Below are positions 1 to 16,700 of a stretch of 64,000 nucleotides of DNA, one piece after another. The notes beneath the pieces are model-generated. The model ran no database searches. It was not told the origin of the DNA and saw only the letters and a program-made list of their open reading frames with translations. Location of the stretch: contig OX030957.1 in assembly GCA_943735955.1 (NCBI GenBank), forward strand, positions 5,315,801 through 5,379,800, written 5' to 3'. Numbering within the stretch: position 1 is the stretch's first letter; every line of letters starts with the position of its first letter. A program made the translations under genes and the position numbers. This stretch comes from Piscicola geometra. Its lineage: Eukaryota > Annelida > Clitellata > Hirudinida > Piscicolidae.

Positions 1-4266
<4,266 letters not shown>

Positions 4267-5108
4267 CTATGAAATGTTAGAAAAGTTTTAAAAACTAGGA
4301 TCTAATGTAATTGGTATATATTAAGAGAAGTAATTTTTTTAAACATTTATGTGAAGATAATTATTTTATTTTATTTAATATAGTCATACTTATTTCAACA
4401 AGTTCATAAAAAGCCAAATAAGCTGTCAAAAACTTTTTTCACAAATCAATTTCAGAATTTTTATTTGCTCATTTGAAGTCTGATCATAATTTATAGAATT
4501 AATATTTTCAAAATATATAAAATCCTGAAGAGTTGATAATGTTGTTTTCAAAAGTTAATTTTTAGCGTTATTATGTATTAAACTATTTTATTCATTGAAA
4601 ATTTAAATTCAACAATTCTTTTTATAAAAACGATAATTAAAAAGCTTTGAAAATAATAGTTTAATCATTAACTTTAATGAAGTGAAACGACACTAAAGCA
4701 TCAATGTATAAGAGCATCTACTCGGGCAAAGAGTAATCATAACTTTAATTATATAATTAGAAATTTATATAAATTTGACATTCAAATAAATGTTTACATT
4801 ATTTTTATAGGATCATAAGCAAAAATACTTTTTTTTATTACTTAAATTTACTTTTAATTCAACCGTGTAAATTATTTGAAAGTTCTAGTTTTGAAAAAAT
4901 CGCATTTATTTCATATATAAATTTTATTAGTAAATATATTTCATTTGAATTAGTTTTGGCGAAAGGTATATTTTTCATTGCTACTCGAAGAAACTTTTCA
5001 CATTTTTTAAAATTTAAAACTTAATGAACAATTATTGTTTTTAATTAAATTTTAAAATTGATTTAACTAAATTATTTGGAAATATTACCAGTGTGGAAAA
5101 TTTAACAG
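4267..5108. promoter_or_regulatory. Divergent intergenic region between RASA1 and BUB3
   Basis: About 840 bp of very AT-rich DNA separating the RASA1 model (minus) from the BUB3 start codon (plus). It probably holds both 5' ends and may act as a bidirectional promoter. I see no clear TATA box, CpG cluster or other specific element. The assignment rests on gene orientation alone. Confidence 0.4.
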
Positions 5109-7669
5109 ATGTCTGAAAAAGAACTTTCAAATGCTCCGGAGGATGTAATATCTTCCCTGAAGTTCTCTCCATCCAACCCTCAGTTACTGCTTGTATCCTC
5201 ATGGGACAAGCACTTGCGCCTATACAACATTGCCTCTGATGAAATCAAGTTTTACCACAAGCTTGAAAAGCCTCTACTAGACTGCTGTTTCCAAGTATTC
5301 AAAAATATTTTTTTATGGAGACATATTTTAGTATAATTATAGCCTATAAATTAAATTTAGAAAAAAAAAGTTTTTACTCATTTTAATAAAATGATGACAG
5401 GATAGCTCAAATGTGGTTTGTGGAGGCCTTGATAAGAAAGTGACTTTGTTTGATCTCGCTACTGGAAAAGGTATTCAAAATATTCGCTTATTAATATCAT
5501 TTATAAATTCACATTTTTTAATATTTTGTATAATAATTTCACTAAAATTATGAAAAACCTTTTTTCAAGTATTTTCAAAAATTCAACAACTAACTTTACC
5601 TATATTAACTATATATAGGTAAAATGTAGACCATAACATTTCCAAGTCTTCAGACATAAAAATATGATTTTTCTCAAATATTGCAACAATTGTGCACAAT
5701 TAATTTAGAAATACTAAATTATCTTAAAATCAAAAAGCCCCAGATATAAAGTATTTTACAGTACTCAAACTTGACATTTCAGAAACAGTAATAGGCGAGC
5801 ACGAAGACGCAGTGAAGTGCGTCGAGATGAACACGAGCATCAACCTCGTCATGTCCGGTTCATGGGACTCGAGCATCAAGTTCTGGGACCTTAGGTCTCC
5901 ATCTGTGGTCAGCACCCTGCAGCAGCACAACAAGGTTAATGGCTAACTAGTGATTACAATTTGAAAAAAAACTCTCATAATATGTATTTGCTTTTTCAAC
6001 CAGCAGTGATCTTACATAATCTCTCATTTCAAAATACATACTTGTGCAAAAACGCTTCAAACAAATTCATTGTCAGTTTTATTCGCCACATTTTTTAAGG
6101 GTGAGTTTTTTACAAAATTAAATTTCTAAGGCTGAAATGACCCCTTCCTTCAAACCCTTCCTCACAGGTGTACACAATGTCTCAGTGTGGAGACAAGCTA
6201 CTCGTTGGCACTGCGAAGAGGAAGGTCCTCATATGGGACTGTAGAAATACTTGTGAGTTTTGGCGCCAAGATTTTGATGATGATAATGATGATGGTTATG
6301 ATGCTATAATGAAGATGATGGTATTATTAATTGAAATCATAATAATGATCGACAATTTGCGTTCAATAAAGAATATGACTTTGAACCACTTCTAGGAAAT
6401 AGAAACACTAATTTCTTTTTTTTTACTAATTTTTTAAATTCACTTTTACACACTATCAAAATCATCTTTACCACCACCATTATCATCATTAGCGCTATCA
6501 TCATCATCACCCACCTAGGGGCGCCACAGCAACGCAGGGATTCGAGCCTCAAGTTCCAGACCAGGTGCATCAAGGCCTTCCCGAACCACCAGGGTTATGT
6601 GCTCGCTTCAATTGAAGGTGATGATTTCATTTTCATTTGCTTGAATAATCATTAAAACAATGAAAATAACTTTGCAAGTGATGCTGTAAGCACTTACTAG
6701 TACAATATACTACGTGATATTTTAATATTTTAAAAATAAATATTAGTATTAAAAAAATATGGACATTCTTTAGACTTATTTACGCGTGTTTCTTCAATGT
6801 GGAGTTCGCTATTTTAAGATATTCAGCTATGTTTCTGTTACAGGCAATAATAAGAATAATAATTCTTATTCTTTTTATTATTATAAAGATATTATTAATA
6901 ATTTTAGACACGCTCTCATAGCCATCATCATCATCATCATCATAATACACAAAACCCACTAGGCAGGGTGGCAGTGGAGTACGTGGACCCTGGAGCAGAG
7001 GCGCAGAAGAACAAATATGCATTTAGGTCAGGGTGGAAATGGTTGGGAGGAAAGGGGGGTTAGGGTTTGGTTGTGGGTTTGGGAGGTTTAAACCCTTCTT
7101 GATGAGTTTTCAAACCCTCTAAAAAGCCAAAAGAAACGACGTTTTTTATCAACAAATTCCAGATAAAATCCCTAGGATAACTGTTGAACTATTCCCACCT
7201 AATTCAGATGCCACCGTAGCAAGGACAAGGGGGTCGAACGAATCTACCCGGTAAATGCCATCTCTTTCCACGAGGTTTACGGAACTTTTGCTTCAGGAGG
7301 TTCTGACGGATTCGTCAACATTTGGGACGGACTTAATAAGAAACGACTTTGCCAGTTTTTGAAGTATGTTTTTTAATTTGTTTGATTTTTTAAGATTTAC
7401 AAATATGAATTTATTGACTTAACATTTAAATGTAGAAATATAACAAACTGACCACGCAATCGTACACCCTCCCCCCCTCCAGATTTCCGACTAGCATCTC
7501 GGCTCTTGCCTTTGACAGCACGGGATCGCACTTGGCGATCGCCTGTTCGGACTTATACGAAGACACCACCCTGCCGCCCACAAGCACCCCCGACTCTGTC
7601 TTCATCCGAACTGTCACCGATGACGAAACCAAGCCAAAAGAAGGAGTCTCGTCCAATTCGGGACTATGA
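5109..7669 (+). CDS. BUB3: Mitotic checkpoint protein BUB3 (WD40 propeller)
   Basis: BUB3 is the WD40 adaptor that brings BUB1 and BUBR1 to kinetochores in the spindle assembly checkpoint. Eight exons: 5109-5294, 5401-5470, 5783-5934, 6168-6252, 6519-6617, 6963-7026, 7208-7363, 7483-7669. Joined length is 999 nt, giving 332 residues plus TGA, close to human BUB3 (about 328). Conserved words in order: [20 protein letters not shown] near the N-terminus, then [95 protein letters not shown] and KRLCQF. These cover all propeller blades without a break. The start ATG matches the family N-terminus, which has no leader. The C-terminal tail after the last blade is slightly longer and Thr/Ser/Pro-rich. 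All introns are GT-AG and phases match at every junction, so the gene looks functional. Confidence 0.96.
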
Positions 7670-7740
7670 TGAACTTTGGAGAATCTACAGATTGCTGTTT
7701 CATGTTTTATGAAAAGATGGTCCATGGATTATGTTTATTT

Positions 7741-7746
7741 AATAAA
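7741..7746 (+). terminator. Candidate poly(A) signal of BUB3
   Basis: An aataaa hexamer 72 bases after the BUB3 stop codon, at the usual position for a 3' end signal. In AT-rich DNA such hexamers also occur by chance. Confidence 0.5.
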
Positions 7747-8000
7747 TATTTTTTTATGAATTAATTTTTATACTTGCTTAAAATATATAAATGATCTTAT
7801 CATCGTAGTAAAGAACATGTTTTTATTACGTTTCAAAGTATTTGTCTGAAAAGAATATTTTAATTTTTCATATTCAGGTTAAAATCTCATGGAAGTTGGT
7901 GGGTTAGAAACATTCTCTAATACCACCTTGCAATACAACTGCCAGCCGAATTTTTCTATAGTTTCGGCGGATATCTGAGTTGGCCGGATTCCTCCATAAA

Positions 8001-8040
8001 TTTACTTTGCGGCAAATTTTCGGCTACTCACAAAAAAACT
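8001..8040 (+). repeat. Possible left terminal inverted repeat of the MULE-type element
   Basis: The words gcggcaaattttcggctac followed by an A-rich run appear here. An inverted counterpart (gccgagttttcggctac, read from the other strand) lies at about 11208-11246. Together they bracket the transposase-like gene at 8624-10521. The match is about 17 bases with mismatches and I could not define a target-site duplication, so this is tentative. Nothing else is recognised between 7747 and 8623. Confidence 0.3.
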
Positions 8041-8623
8041 TTTAAAACAATCAAACTAAAACTTGTATTTTTATTAACAATAAAGATTGCAGTTTTATAT
8101 GCTGTCTTTAATACATCTTAAGTACCAATTTATAATTGTTATTAATAAAACAAATGCCATGTAGTTTATCAGCTGATCGTTTTCTGTTTAGTTTTAAAAC
8201 CAACCACTGAAAACATGCACTCCACTTACTCAACGGGGGATAATGCAGCACTGCCAGACTAGAAAGTGAAAACATCTGCAAATTGAATAACAATCAAATA
8301 GCGTAAAATACCAATATATTCACACATTATTAATTTTTTTCTTCTAATTTACGAAAATAGAATTATTTATTCATCTTATACCAAAAAGCTCTAAAGTCTT
8401 AATAGTCTTATAAATTTATGTACGAAAAACAATGCTTTCATCGAAAAATTAGTCAGAAAATTCTGGTTCATAATTGTTAGAGCTATCTGAAATAAATGTG
8501 CGAACTAGGCTTTTAAGCATTTAATTATACGCAGTGACTCCAGACAGCCCGAATATTGTAATGAGGTTGGTAGGTAATTAAGTAATAATTAAGTAAATAA
8601 ATAAACAAAATATTTTTATATAG

Positions 8624-10521
8624 ATGCTTAGAAAAATTATAACAAAATCCGCAGACTATTCAAATTTCATTAATACATCAGTTATGAACTCTAAGTCTCT
8701 TGCGCGTGCTCGAAAGCTGCAACCAAATCGAGATTTTAGGTGAGATATTAACTTATAATAAATATCAAATTAACATCATCTTCTAAGTAATGTCATTTTC
8801 AGTGAGGATCTCAAGTATTCTTACGTGAGGTTCGGTTGCCAGCATTCCGGCATGTACATACCAAAGGGTAATGGCCACCGTAAAATTCTCAAGTAAGTGA
8901 ATGCTTGAACCTACAAAATATACATATCTTCATTATTATATCTACCTTACTTTTAGATCCGGGAAGAAAAATTGTCCGTTTCAAATTAATCTTGTTTCAT
9001 CTATGGATGGCAAAAGCCTGGTTATCAAAAAAATAAATTCAGAGCACAACCACCCCATCATTCCTCAAGCATTTGCCCATACCAGTAAACAGCGCATTCT
9101 TCCTGAGGCAACTAAAGAAAAGGTCTATTCCATGCTAAAGTTGGGCGCTAATCCAACTAAATTAAAACAGCATCTGATGGAAGAGACAGGCAAGGTGAAG
9201 GTCATTTTTAAACCGATGTAAAATTGGGCTTTTCTATATACCTCTGTTTTATTATATTGAGTTTCAAATAAGGAGGTATATTACAATCATTTTGTTTTTC
9301 AGATTGTGACCAACAAGGACATTCACAATATCCGGACTCAGGGGAAACAAAAATTATCCAATGCCTCACCGCTGCAATGCGTGCTTGATATTCTAGAGTC
9401 AACGGAAGGTTCTATTACAGACTATGGATATGATGAAAATGGAATTATCCAATACATTTTTTATCAAAGTCCATTTATGGCTGGAATGTTAAAAAAATAT
9501 CCTGAGGTCATAATATTTGATGCCACATATAAGGTGAACAAGTCTATAAATATACCTATCTGAATTTTATCCATATCTATTTCCAACTTGCTTTAACTAG
9601 GTCAATAACAGAGGAATGCCTCTATTCTTGCCCCTCATTATGGATGGCAATGGCCTGAGCCAAGTTGTTGCTGTGTTCCTAACAGTCAATGAAGATTACC
9701 ACACGTTATCTTCAGTTTTGGGAAAATTCAAACAGCACAACACAGCTGCTTGCCAACAAATAAAGACCTTTATAGTGGACAAGGACATGGCCTCTATAAA
9801 GGTCTTCAAAAATATTTTTCCAGAAGCTGCTATAAACCTATGTCTCTTCCACTGCTACCAAGCTTTCAGGCGGGAGGTAACCCAAGTAAAAATGGGAATT
9901 ACGGTAGCTCAAAAATATCAGGTCTTGGAATTGCTCACCAAGATTTCGATGAGCAAAAATACCAAAGAGTATTTGGAAAATTATGAAGCGCTGAAAGCTT
10001 TACAATTGGAAAAGGTCATGAGGTACTATGATGGCAGCTGGCATGGGTGTAGGCGACTGTGGGTGTCCTGCTATAAGAACGAAGTTCTCAACTTTGGAGT
10101 AACAGGTAAAGCTGTGTAGTATATTACTAACCTCACATCAATTTCTAATCTTTAGGTGGTCTTAATTCTATTCATCACATTTTTTCAGGAACTCAAAGAA
10201 TTGAAAGCCTGCACCAAAAGCTTAAGGACGTTTGTTTACGAAATTCCGAAATGGTCGATTTTTTTAGGAATTTGATGGTGTTTCTTAAGTCACACCAGTC
10301 AGAAACCTATCATAAAGTTTATCGTTTATATGGCTGCTATATCATTATTTAATGTTTTATTCACCCTAGATGTTTCCCTGGGAACGCAAGAAGTGACGGT
10401 TACGACCTCGTCACCTTTCCCTGGGCAACTTTATTTGCCCACAAAGATGAAGAAAAGAGGTCGTCCGAAGGGGGCCCAGCTGACCTCAATTGGACTTCCA
10501 AAAAAAAGAAAACTTCAATAA
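8624..10521 (+). CDS. MULE-family transposase-derived protein (ZSWIM1/3-like, SWIM finger absent)
   Basis: Seven exons: 8624-8739, 8803-8892, 8957-9194, 9303-9533, 9601-10105, 10189-10323, 10370-10521. They total 1467 nt, give 488 residues plus TAA, and have matching phases throughout. Residues about 45-125 form a FAR1/FLYWCH-like zinc-binding unit (FGCQHSGMY, NCPFQINL, SEHNHPI). Residues about 200-405 are a Mutator-like (MULE) DDE transposase core: first Asp in IIFDATYK (D221), second in TFIVDKDMAS (D285), CxxH in LCLFHC (C306, H309), Glu in TQRIESLHQKL (E399). The C-terminus is basic: KKRGRPKG then IGLPKKRKL, as in ZSWIM1/ZSWIM3-type proteins. The SWIM zinc finger expected between core and tail is missing. 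The last intron is only 46 bp; unspliced, the frame would stop at 10350-10352. No frameshift or internal stop is seen, so this is either a young element or a domesticated gene. An aataaa lies at 10601. Confidence 0.82.
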
Positions 10522-10600
10522 TCTTTTATATAATTATATTATCAATAATATAACAATAATATTTCAACTATATTATCAATAATTATAAATTATGCTTTTG

Positions 10601-10606
10601 AATAAA
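10601..10606 (+). terminator. Candidate poly(A) signal of the MULE-type gene
   Basis: An aataaa hexamer 80 bases after the stop codon at 10519-10521, followed by an A-run. It fits a 3' end but the surrounding AT-richness weakens the call. Confidence 0.4.
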
Positions 10607-11207
10607 AAAAATTTAAACTGTTAAAATGTCTTGAAAAAAACTCGAAAAATTGGTTAATCATTATATAAACAGTTAACTATAGAAATTTACACCTTACCCT
10701 GACCCCAAAATAAAATCTATTTGTAAGTGAGATTTTGTTCGATATACGATGCTAAATATAAAAATATGTAAAAATTATCTAAAGTTTAAACTTTAAACAA
10801 TTCAGATAAGAACAAAATTATCTGGGTCGGTAATTTTAAATTTAATATCTTTTTATAAAAATAAATTCATCTTCATAATAGTTTTTTAAATTAAATAATT
10901 ACACATTTATTTTTAAAATTTTTCAAAGATTTAACATCTATACATTTAACATTTAGTTTTAGATTTAAATGCTCATTAGCATTAAGGGGCTGGATGGAGT
11001 TTCGGCCTTTAATTATAGTACACAATAGCTGAATATTTATTTTTTTCAGATAATAATACTGGATTAAAAAACTATAATAAATTGTATAGGATTTACTATA
11101 TATATTTTAATATATTTTACGGCAAACTGAGTGGTCAATTGAGAGCAATATAAAACGAAAACTGTTTTAATGGCAGTAAATTAGCATAGATTGGCGTGGC
11201 GCATATT

Positions 11208-11246
11208 TTCTGGAAGATTTTTGGTAGCCGAAAACTCGGCGGTGTA
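11208..11246 (-). repeat. Possible right terminal inverted repeat of the MULE-type element
   Basis: On the minus strand this reads ccgccgagttttcggctacc, sharing ttttcggctac and part of its flank with 8001-8040 in inverted orientation. If real, the element is about 3.2 kb. Between 10607 and this point I see only AT-rich sequence. Confidence 0.3.
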
Positions 11247-11249
11247 TTT

Positions 11250-12315
11250 GTATTTAATTTTTTTAAATTTAATAACAATTTTCAATTGAACTCCTAATGT
11301 AAATAAGATTTTTAACACAAGATTGATGCAAGGTTTTTATTCTTCGCATATTGTCCTCAGAGACATAAACGCACATCAATAATATCGTTCAAAGTACACA
11401 AAAAGCTTTCTGCTAATTTTCCATTTCATATAATATATGCCGTTCGACTTTGACGTCTCAGGAGAAATTAGTCAATTTTTACGCCGCATCTACTCAATTA
11501 ACCTGCTTGTCAAGAAACTTTTTTTCCAAAACAAACAAATAAAAAGGTATAATTTTTTATCACAATTTCCAAATATTTTAAAGAGGGTTTTGAGTCTGTC
11601 TCACCCATAAACTCTGCGCATACCATAAATATAACGAAAAAAAGGTATATATATTATCAAAATTCGAAAAACTTCTATACCAAAGACGTTTTTATTGAGA
11701 TAAGGTCGGTCTTTTTGAAAGTGTACTTAAAAGAAACTAGATAAGTATTTCAGTTTACTTTAATCGAGAATAAAATCCAAGAGTTCAAAATAGTAAAAAG
11801 TTGTTTCGTTGTTACTTTAGATTTTCTGTATGATTTTGAAAATATAAAACTCATTTTATATTAAAAATATTAAACTATATTGTCAATGTTTTTAACTCTG
11901 AACTTTGTTAATCAAATTAATCTTTCTAACTGATTCTGTTACAAAAAGCATATTTTATTCCACAAACCAATCTTAATTCAATAAATTTTATTTTTAATTT
12001 TAATATATCTTTCAAAGAAAAACATTTTTTACTTTTCTGTTCTGATAACAAATATAAAATGGCCAAAGAATTTTTTCTGCTAAAAATACATCATCTTTTC
12101 GTATAATAAAAATCTAAATTTAAGTTTTTTTTTACTGCATTAATCCAGTGATGAGAATTGATGGGACCACATACACCTACGTGCTAATTTTTATACAAAC
12201 TTCCGTTTTTATCAGGAAAAATTCAAAGAAAGATAAGGTTTTTATCTAAAACCTAATGTTAAATTTTACCAAAATACTATAGAGTATAGTTATTTAAAAT
12301 TTAATTATTATTAAA
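11250..12315. other. AT-rich intergenic DNA, nothing recognised
   Basis: About 1 kb of low-complexity AT-rich sequence without coding-like exons or repeats that I can identify. Confidence 0.5.
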
Positions 12316-12318
12316 ACA

Positions 12319-12395
12319 ATAAAATACAACGACGAATATTATTAACGTGGCGTTAACCCGAACGAGCAATGAGACCACTCGGTTATGAATAACGA
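12319..12395 (-). mobile_element. LINE 3' tail copy 2
   Basis: On the minus strand: cataaccgagtggtctcatt, then gctcgttcgggttaacgcca, then cgttaataatattcgtcgtt and a short gtattttatt tail. It matches the copies at 3.7, 20.3, 41.9 and 43.3 kb word for word with scattered substitutions. Confidence 0.8.
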
Positions 12396-12799
12396 TAAAA
12401 ATTGAACTGTACCAATAATATTTTTTTAAATAAGAATGATAAAATATTATTATTTTTAATAAGATAAAATGAGAATAGTAATAAAAAATAACTATGTTAT
12501 TTTAATAAAGAAAGAATAAACGTAATTATTAAACACTATACATTGTTTGAATATAACACGCAATTCGATATGTTTATTTAGGAGTAAACTTTTTTTTACA
12601 ATATATTGGAAAAATTAGTATTTTTTGGTTTTGAGTAAATATTCATCAAACTGACTCTATTGACATGAGGTTGTAAAACATGTATATATCTAATGTACAT
12701 ATTTAAGTTGAATGTTTTATTACATACGTACATACGTAACGACGTAACGTACATATGCCATAACCGGTCAGGTCGTAGAGGAGAAATAAAGAATATTTT

Positions 12800-12953
12800 A
12801 ACGTAATTTTCTGTTCACGGGGCTTAAGGCTCTTTTGGCAGCGCCCATTTTCTCTCTAAGAAATGTAGGCTACTAGGATGTGTGGGAATCGAACCCACGA
12901 CCGATGGCTATAAGCGGCGAGTCGTTAACCACTCAACCACTCGTTCACCTTGG
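12800..12953 (-). mobile_element. tRNA-headed SINE-like repeat A
   Basis: The minus strand from 12953 reads as a tRNA-like head: A-box-like tggttgagtggttaa, then B-box ggttcgattcc inside gtgggttcgattcccac. It is followed by ctagtagcct and a non-tRNA body. The ctagtagcct junction recurs in the copy at 36.95 kb, which argues for a SINE rather than a working tRNA gene. The cloverleaf is poor in the anticodon region. The surrounding 12400-13700 has no other supported feature. Confidence 0.6.
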
Positions 12954-13740
12954 TCATTAAAAATATTATGGATCGTACTTGGCGTAAAGACGCGAAGCAG
13001 GTGTGATTCACCTTGTTGATGTATATCGTCGCAGTGAGCTATTTGTCGAAAGCATTATTTCGTTTTGACAAATGCGAACTGGATATTTGAAAGTGTAAAG
13101 AGAAATTCGACCAGATAAGAGTCAGATAACTTCAGTCTTGCTGGAGTTAATTTTTAGTTGATTAGATGCCATCCACGCAGAGGTTTCATCAATTCATGTG
13201 GACACCCTTTCTTGCAGGTCACCTTTAAGGCAATGACCGTAAATCTGGTAGTCATCAGCATACTGATGAAAAGAAAGCTCTTGTTAAGCTGCTATTCTAT
13301 CAAAATCTCCATTTAATAAAGAGAATAGTAAAAGAGCAAAGACTGATCCTTGGGGTCTTCCTACATATAACATACTACAAATCACAAAATACATCATTTA
13401 TTGATCAAGCGTTCTCAAATAAAACAAAATATCTCTGAAAACATTGTTGAAGTTTCACATAATTTGAAAATTGACTAGAAATTCCGAGTGAAAGTGTTTA
13501 AGTAAATGAAAGAATGATTACCCCCAGCACTGTCTTGGCGAGTGTTTAACAATAGAGGATTTTGAAATAATTCAGAGGTACTGAGAGAAAAAAATAAAAC
13601 TGGAAATGTGTCGCCAACCAGTAGAATAAAATAAATAATGAAATTATTTAAAAAAATTAAAGCTGAGATTTTCATAAGTGAGTTTCAGTCCATATTATAC
13701 TCAGCAGCTAGATGGTTGTGGGAGGAGTGTATGGTCACGC

Positions 13741-16700
13741 TTAACTGGAGCATTTGTGGCACACTCTGAACCTTCCCATGTCCCTGCAGCCGCAGTAGCC
13801 AAAGAAGATGCCCATGTAAGCAGGAAGCTGCTGTAGACAGGCGTCAGGACAAAAAGTTTCTTTGGGAACAGAAGGTGTTGCTTTAGTAACGTGGTTTTTA
13901 GTTTTTAAATAAGTTGGAATTTTATAATTGCTGTTTTTGTCTTGAAGTCCTCTTTGAGATTTTGCAGAATTATGTCTCGTATAACTTCTAATATAATAAT
14001 TAGACTTCAAGTTATTTTGCCTTAGAGTGAAATCTCTGGGTTTCAATGTAGTGTTTGACATAGGGTGCGTTTTGAGTGAGTATCTAGAATTGTGAATTGG
14101 GTTTGTACTCTGTTTATATCGTTTTTGACCACTTATGAGACTCTTTTTTTCTGCATTAATGACCAATCTCTTAGAGCGCAATCCACATTTCGACTGATCT
14201 TTGCAAGTTCTTTCGGACTTTTCTAAAACAGCTTTACAAACATTTTCTTGTTCGCCGCTCTGGCACGAGCATCTGTGCCTTTCCTCGCTGTTCTCGTTCA
14301 CCAGCCATGCCGACCACGAACTCACATTGTGATCTGAGAATACAATTTGATAGCAACTTTTAAAAGAAAATTTAACAGAATAAAAAAAACCAAAATGTAA
14401 TACATATAATAAATTTTTTATCGTCACAAAATTTACTTATAAAATCAACAAAACTATACTCGTACTATGGCAATTTTTTTTCTTGCATGGTCTAGTTTCA
14501 TAGCTGGTTCCAGGCTGGTTGTAGGAAGCTGTTGAAGGGTTGATGTGTGCTGGATGCTCAGTAGGCTCCAGGCACATCTTCATTCGCATCTGGATGCCTT
14601 CTCCACACGTGGCTGAGCAGTCAGACCATTCACTTTCGGTGCACCAAATCTTGCCTTTAAAGACATTTTTTATTTTAGATTTCTTCTAAACCTATTTATC
14701 AATTTTAAATATAAATATAAATTATTAGTTTTCCAATCACCTTCACACGTCTCTTATAGTCAATTAAACACAATTAATTAATTTCTTAGCTTATTAAATT
14801 TATGAGATTACCCAGGTGATGAGTGGCAGGACAAGAAGAAATAGATGGTGTGGTGGAGGCTCGGCACTTGGAAGCTTTCCATTCACAATGGGGATCTTGT
14901 GCACCTTCGCAAGCTCTGCAATGCCAAAAAATTAATTTCGTATTTCTCGTTGATGAAAAATTATTAAAAAATTATTTTTATTAATATTCTATTTAATTTA
15001 TTAAGCTTATAATATTATATATATATATATATATAAATTAAAAAAAAACAATAATAATTTAGGAAAACAAATAGTATGATAATAATAAATACAGTCGGTG
15101 ATACAGTGAAAAAAGAACTGAAAAAATTAAAAAAGCTAATGGAAAAATGGAAAAAGATCCCAAACATGAAATATTTTTATTGAAGAGTTTTTAATTGCAG
15201 TAGCATCGGCTTACTTTTCTGTAGGATACTTGTGGCAACGGAACCTGGGTATCTGGTAGACTCTATCTTCAGTGCCTAGCACCAGCTGCTTCTGTAATTT
15301 ATAGAATAATTATTTCGCTTATAGCTTTTTGTCTCAACGTGTATTGTGCTTTGAAGGGAAGAAAAGCAATGATTTCTTTATAAGAGAATATTAATTTCTG
15401 TAAAAACAAAATCATATTCTATTTTTATAAACAAAATTAAATAATCAATTTTTTTAAATAACATTAAATATTTCATTTTTTCGAAAAAATATAAAATAAT
15501 CATTTCTTAACAAAAACTTTTTTGAAAAAGCACCTAGAATATCATAATAATTATAGTGAGTTGACTATGATGGATTAAATTTATGCCTATTTTAAAGTCA
15601 GAATGAATACGTGTAGAGTCATAAACATTTTCAAGTTTTAAATCTTTTAAAAATAAAAATTTGATTTTGACATTTCTAGGAAGCGATTCTTGCTTAGCAA
15701 TGCTTCCCGGAAGCACATGAGTAGACAACCACTTTTACGGTGTTTATACGACGAAAAATAAATGAAGAGGATTATAACGTGATTTGTAAAATTAATTTCA
15801 GAGCTTTATAAATGTTCATGAAAAAGCAAGATGAATGTAATTTTCTTAAGTCTATGATTAAAACTTATACATTTTATAGCACGAACATCTCGTTGACTAC
15901 AAATATGAACCAAATAAAAATTATTTTTTAAAAGACTAAATAATTGTTTAAAAACATAATCCTTTGAACCTACAGTTTTTTGGTCTATCTTGAGAAAGTT
16001 TATTGGTTGAGGGAGGTCAGGTGGCAGAAGCTGGATGCTTTCCAAAAGACAAGAGAATTGTTTATACTCACGGGAATGATTCATTGGAGGGTGGTGGTGA
16101 GGATGATGGTCGCGTTGGTGTTGTGGGAAGTGGTGATGGCGTTGGTGTGCTGTGTTGTGGTGATGTTGGCCTGTTGTATTGTGCCTCTCGGTGCTGTGCT
16201 TGTGTTGTACAACGACGAATTTGTTGACTAGTCCTTCTATGCTCGTCATGTAGACCATCTTGAAGTCGCATGCTTTGCCGTGGTATTTGCCTGGCAGCAC
16301 TTCAACTTCAATCTTGTTGTATCTGTAGTAGCGGTGTGAAAATATGAAAATGCGCAGAATATTTCTTATAAAAACCTTTTATGAATTCTGTTAGTAAATA
16401 TTTAAGTTAAGAGAAACAACCCTCACGAGCGAGTTTATTGATTTAAACACTAAAGATGAATGATCTGTAATGCCTTTGTAATACCTCTCGTCGGGCCTTT
16501 CAATCAACGGGTATATGTGCCTTGCTTGAACAACACTGACGGCCAGTTGATGTTGGCTGTCTTGGATCACTTGCAGGCGTTTCATGGACGCCTCTTTCTC
16601 GGTGGTTGTGTCGTTTTCATTCGGACACTGGAGAAAGAATGAAGAATGACGGAAAAGTTGCTTGTGTGAATAAGTTGTTTGATGGTAGTGAAGAATGAAA

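Noticed and set aside
12877..12950. Functional tRNA gene on the minus strand
   Set aside because: A and B boxes are present, but the cloverleaf is imperfect and the adjoining body is shared with other repeats, so a SINE head fits better.
16003..16231. Plus-strand open frames of 74-83 codons
   Set aside because: They are antisense to the His-rich semaphorin exon 16322-15974, which is supported by splice phase and homology.
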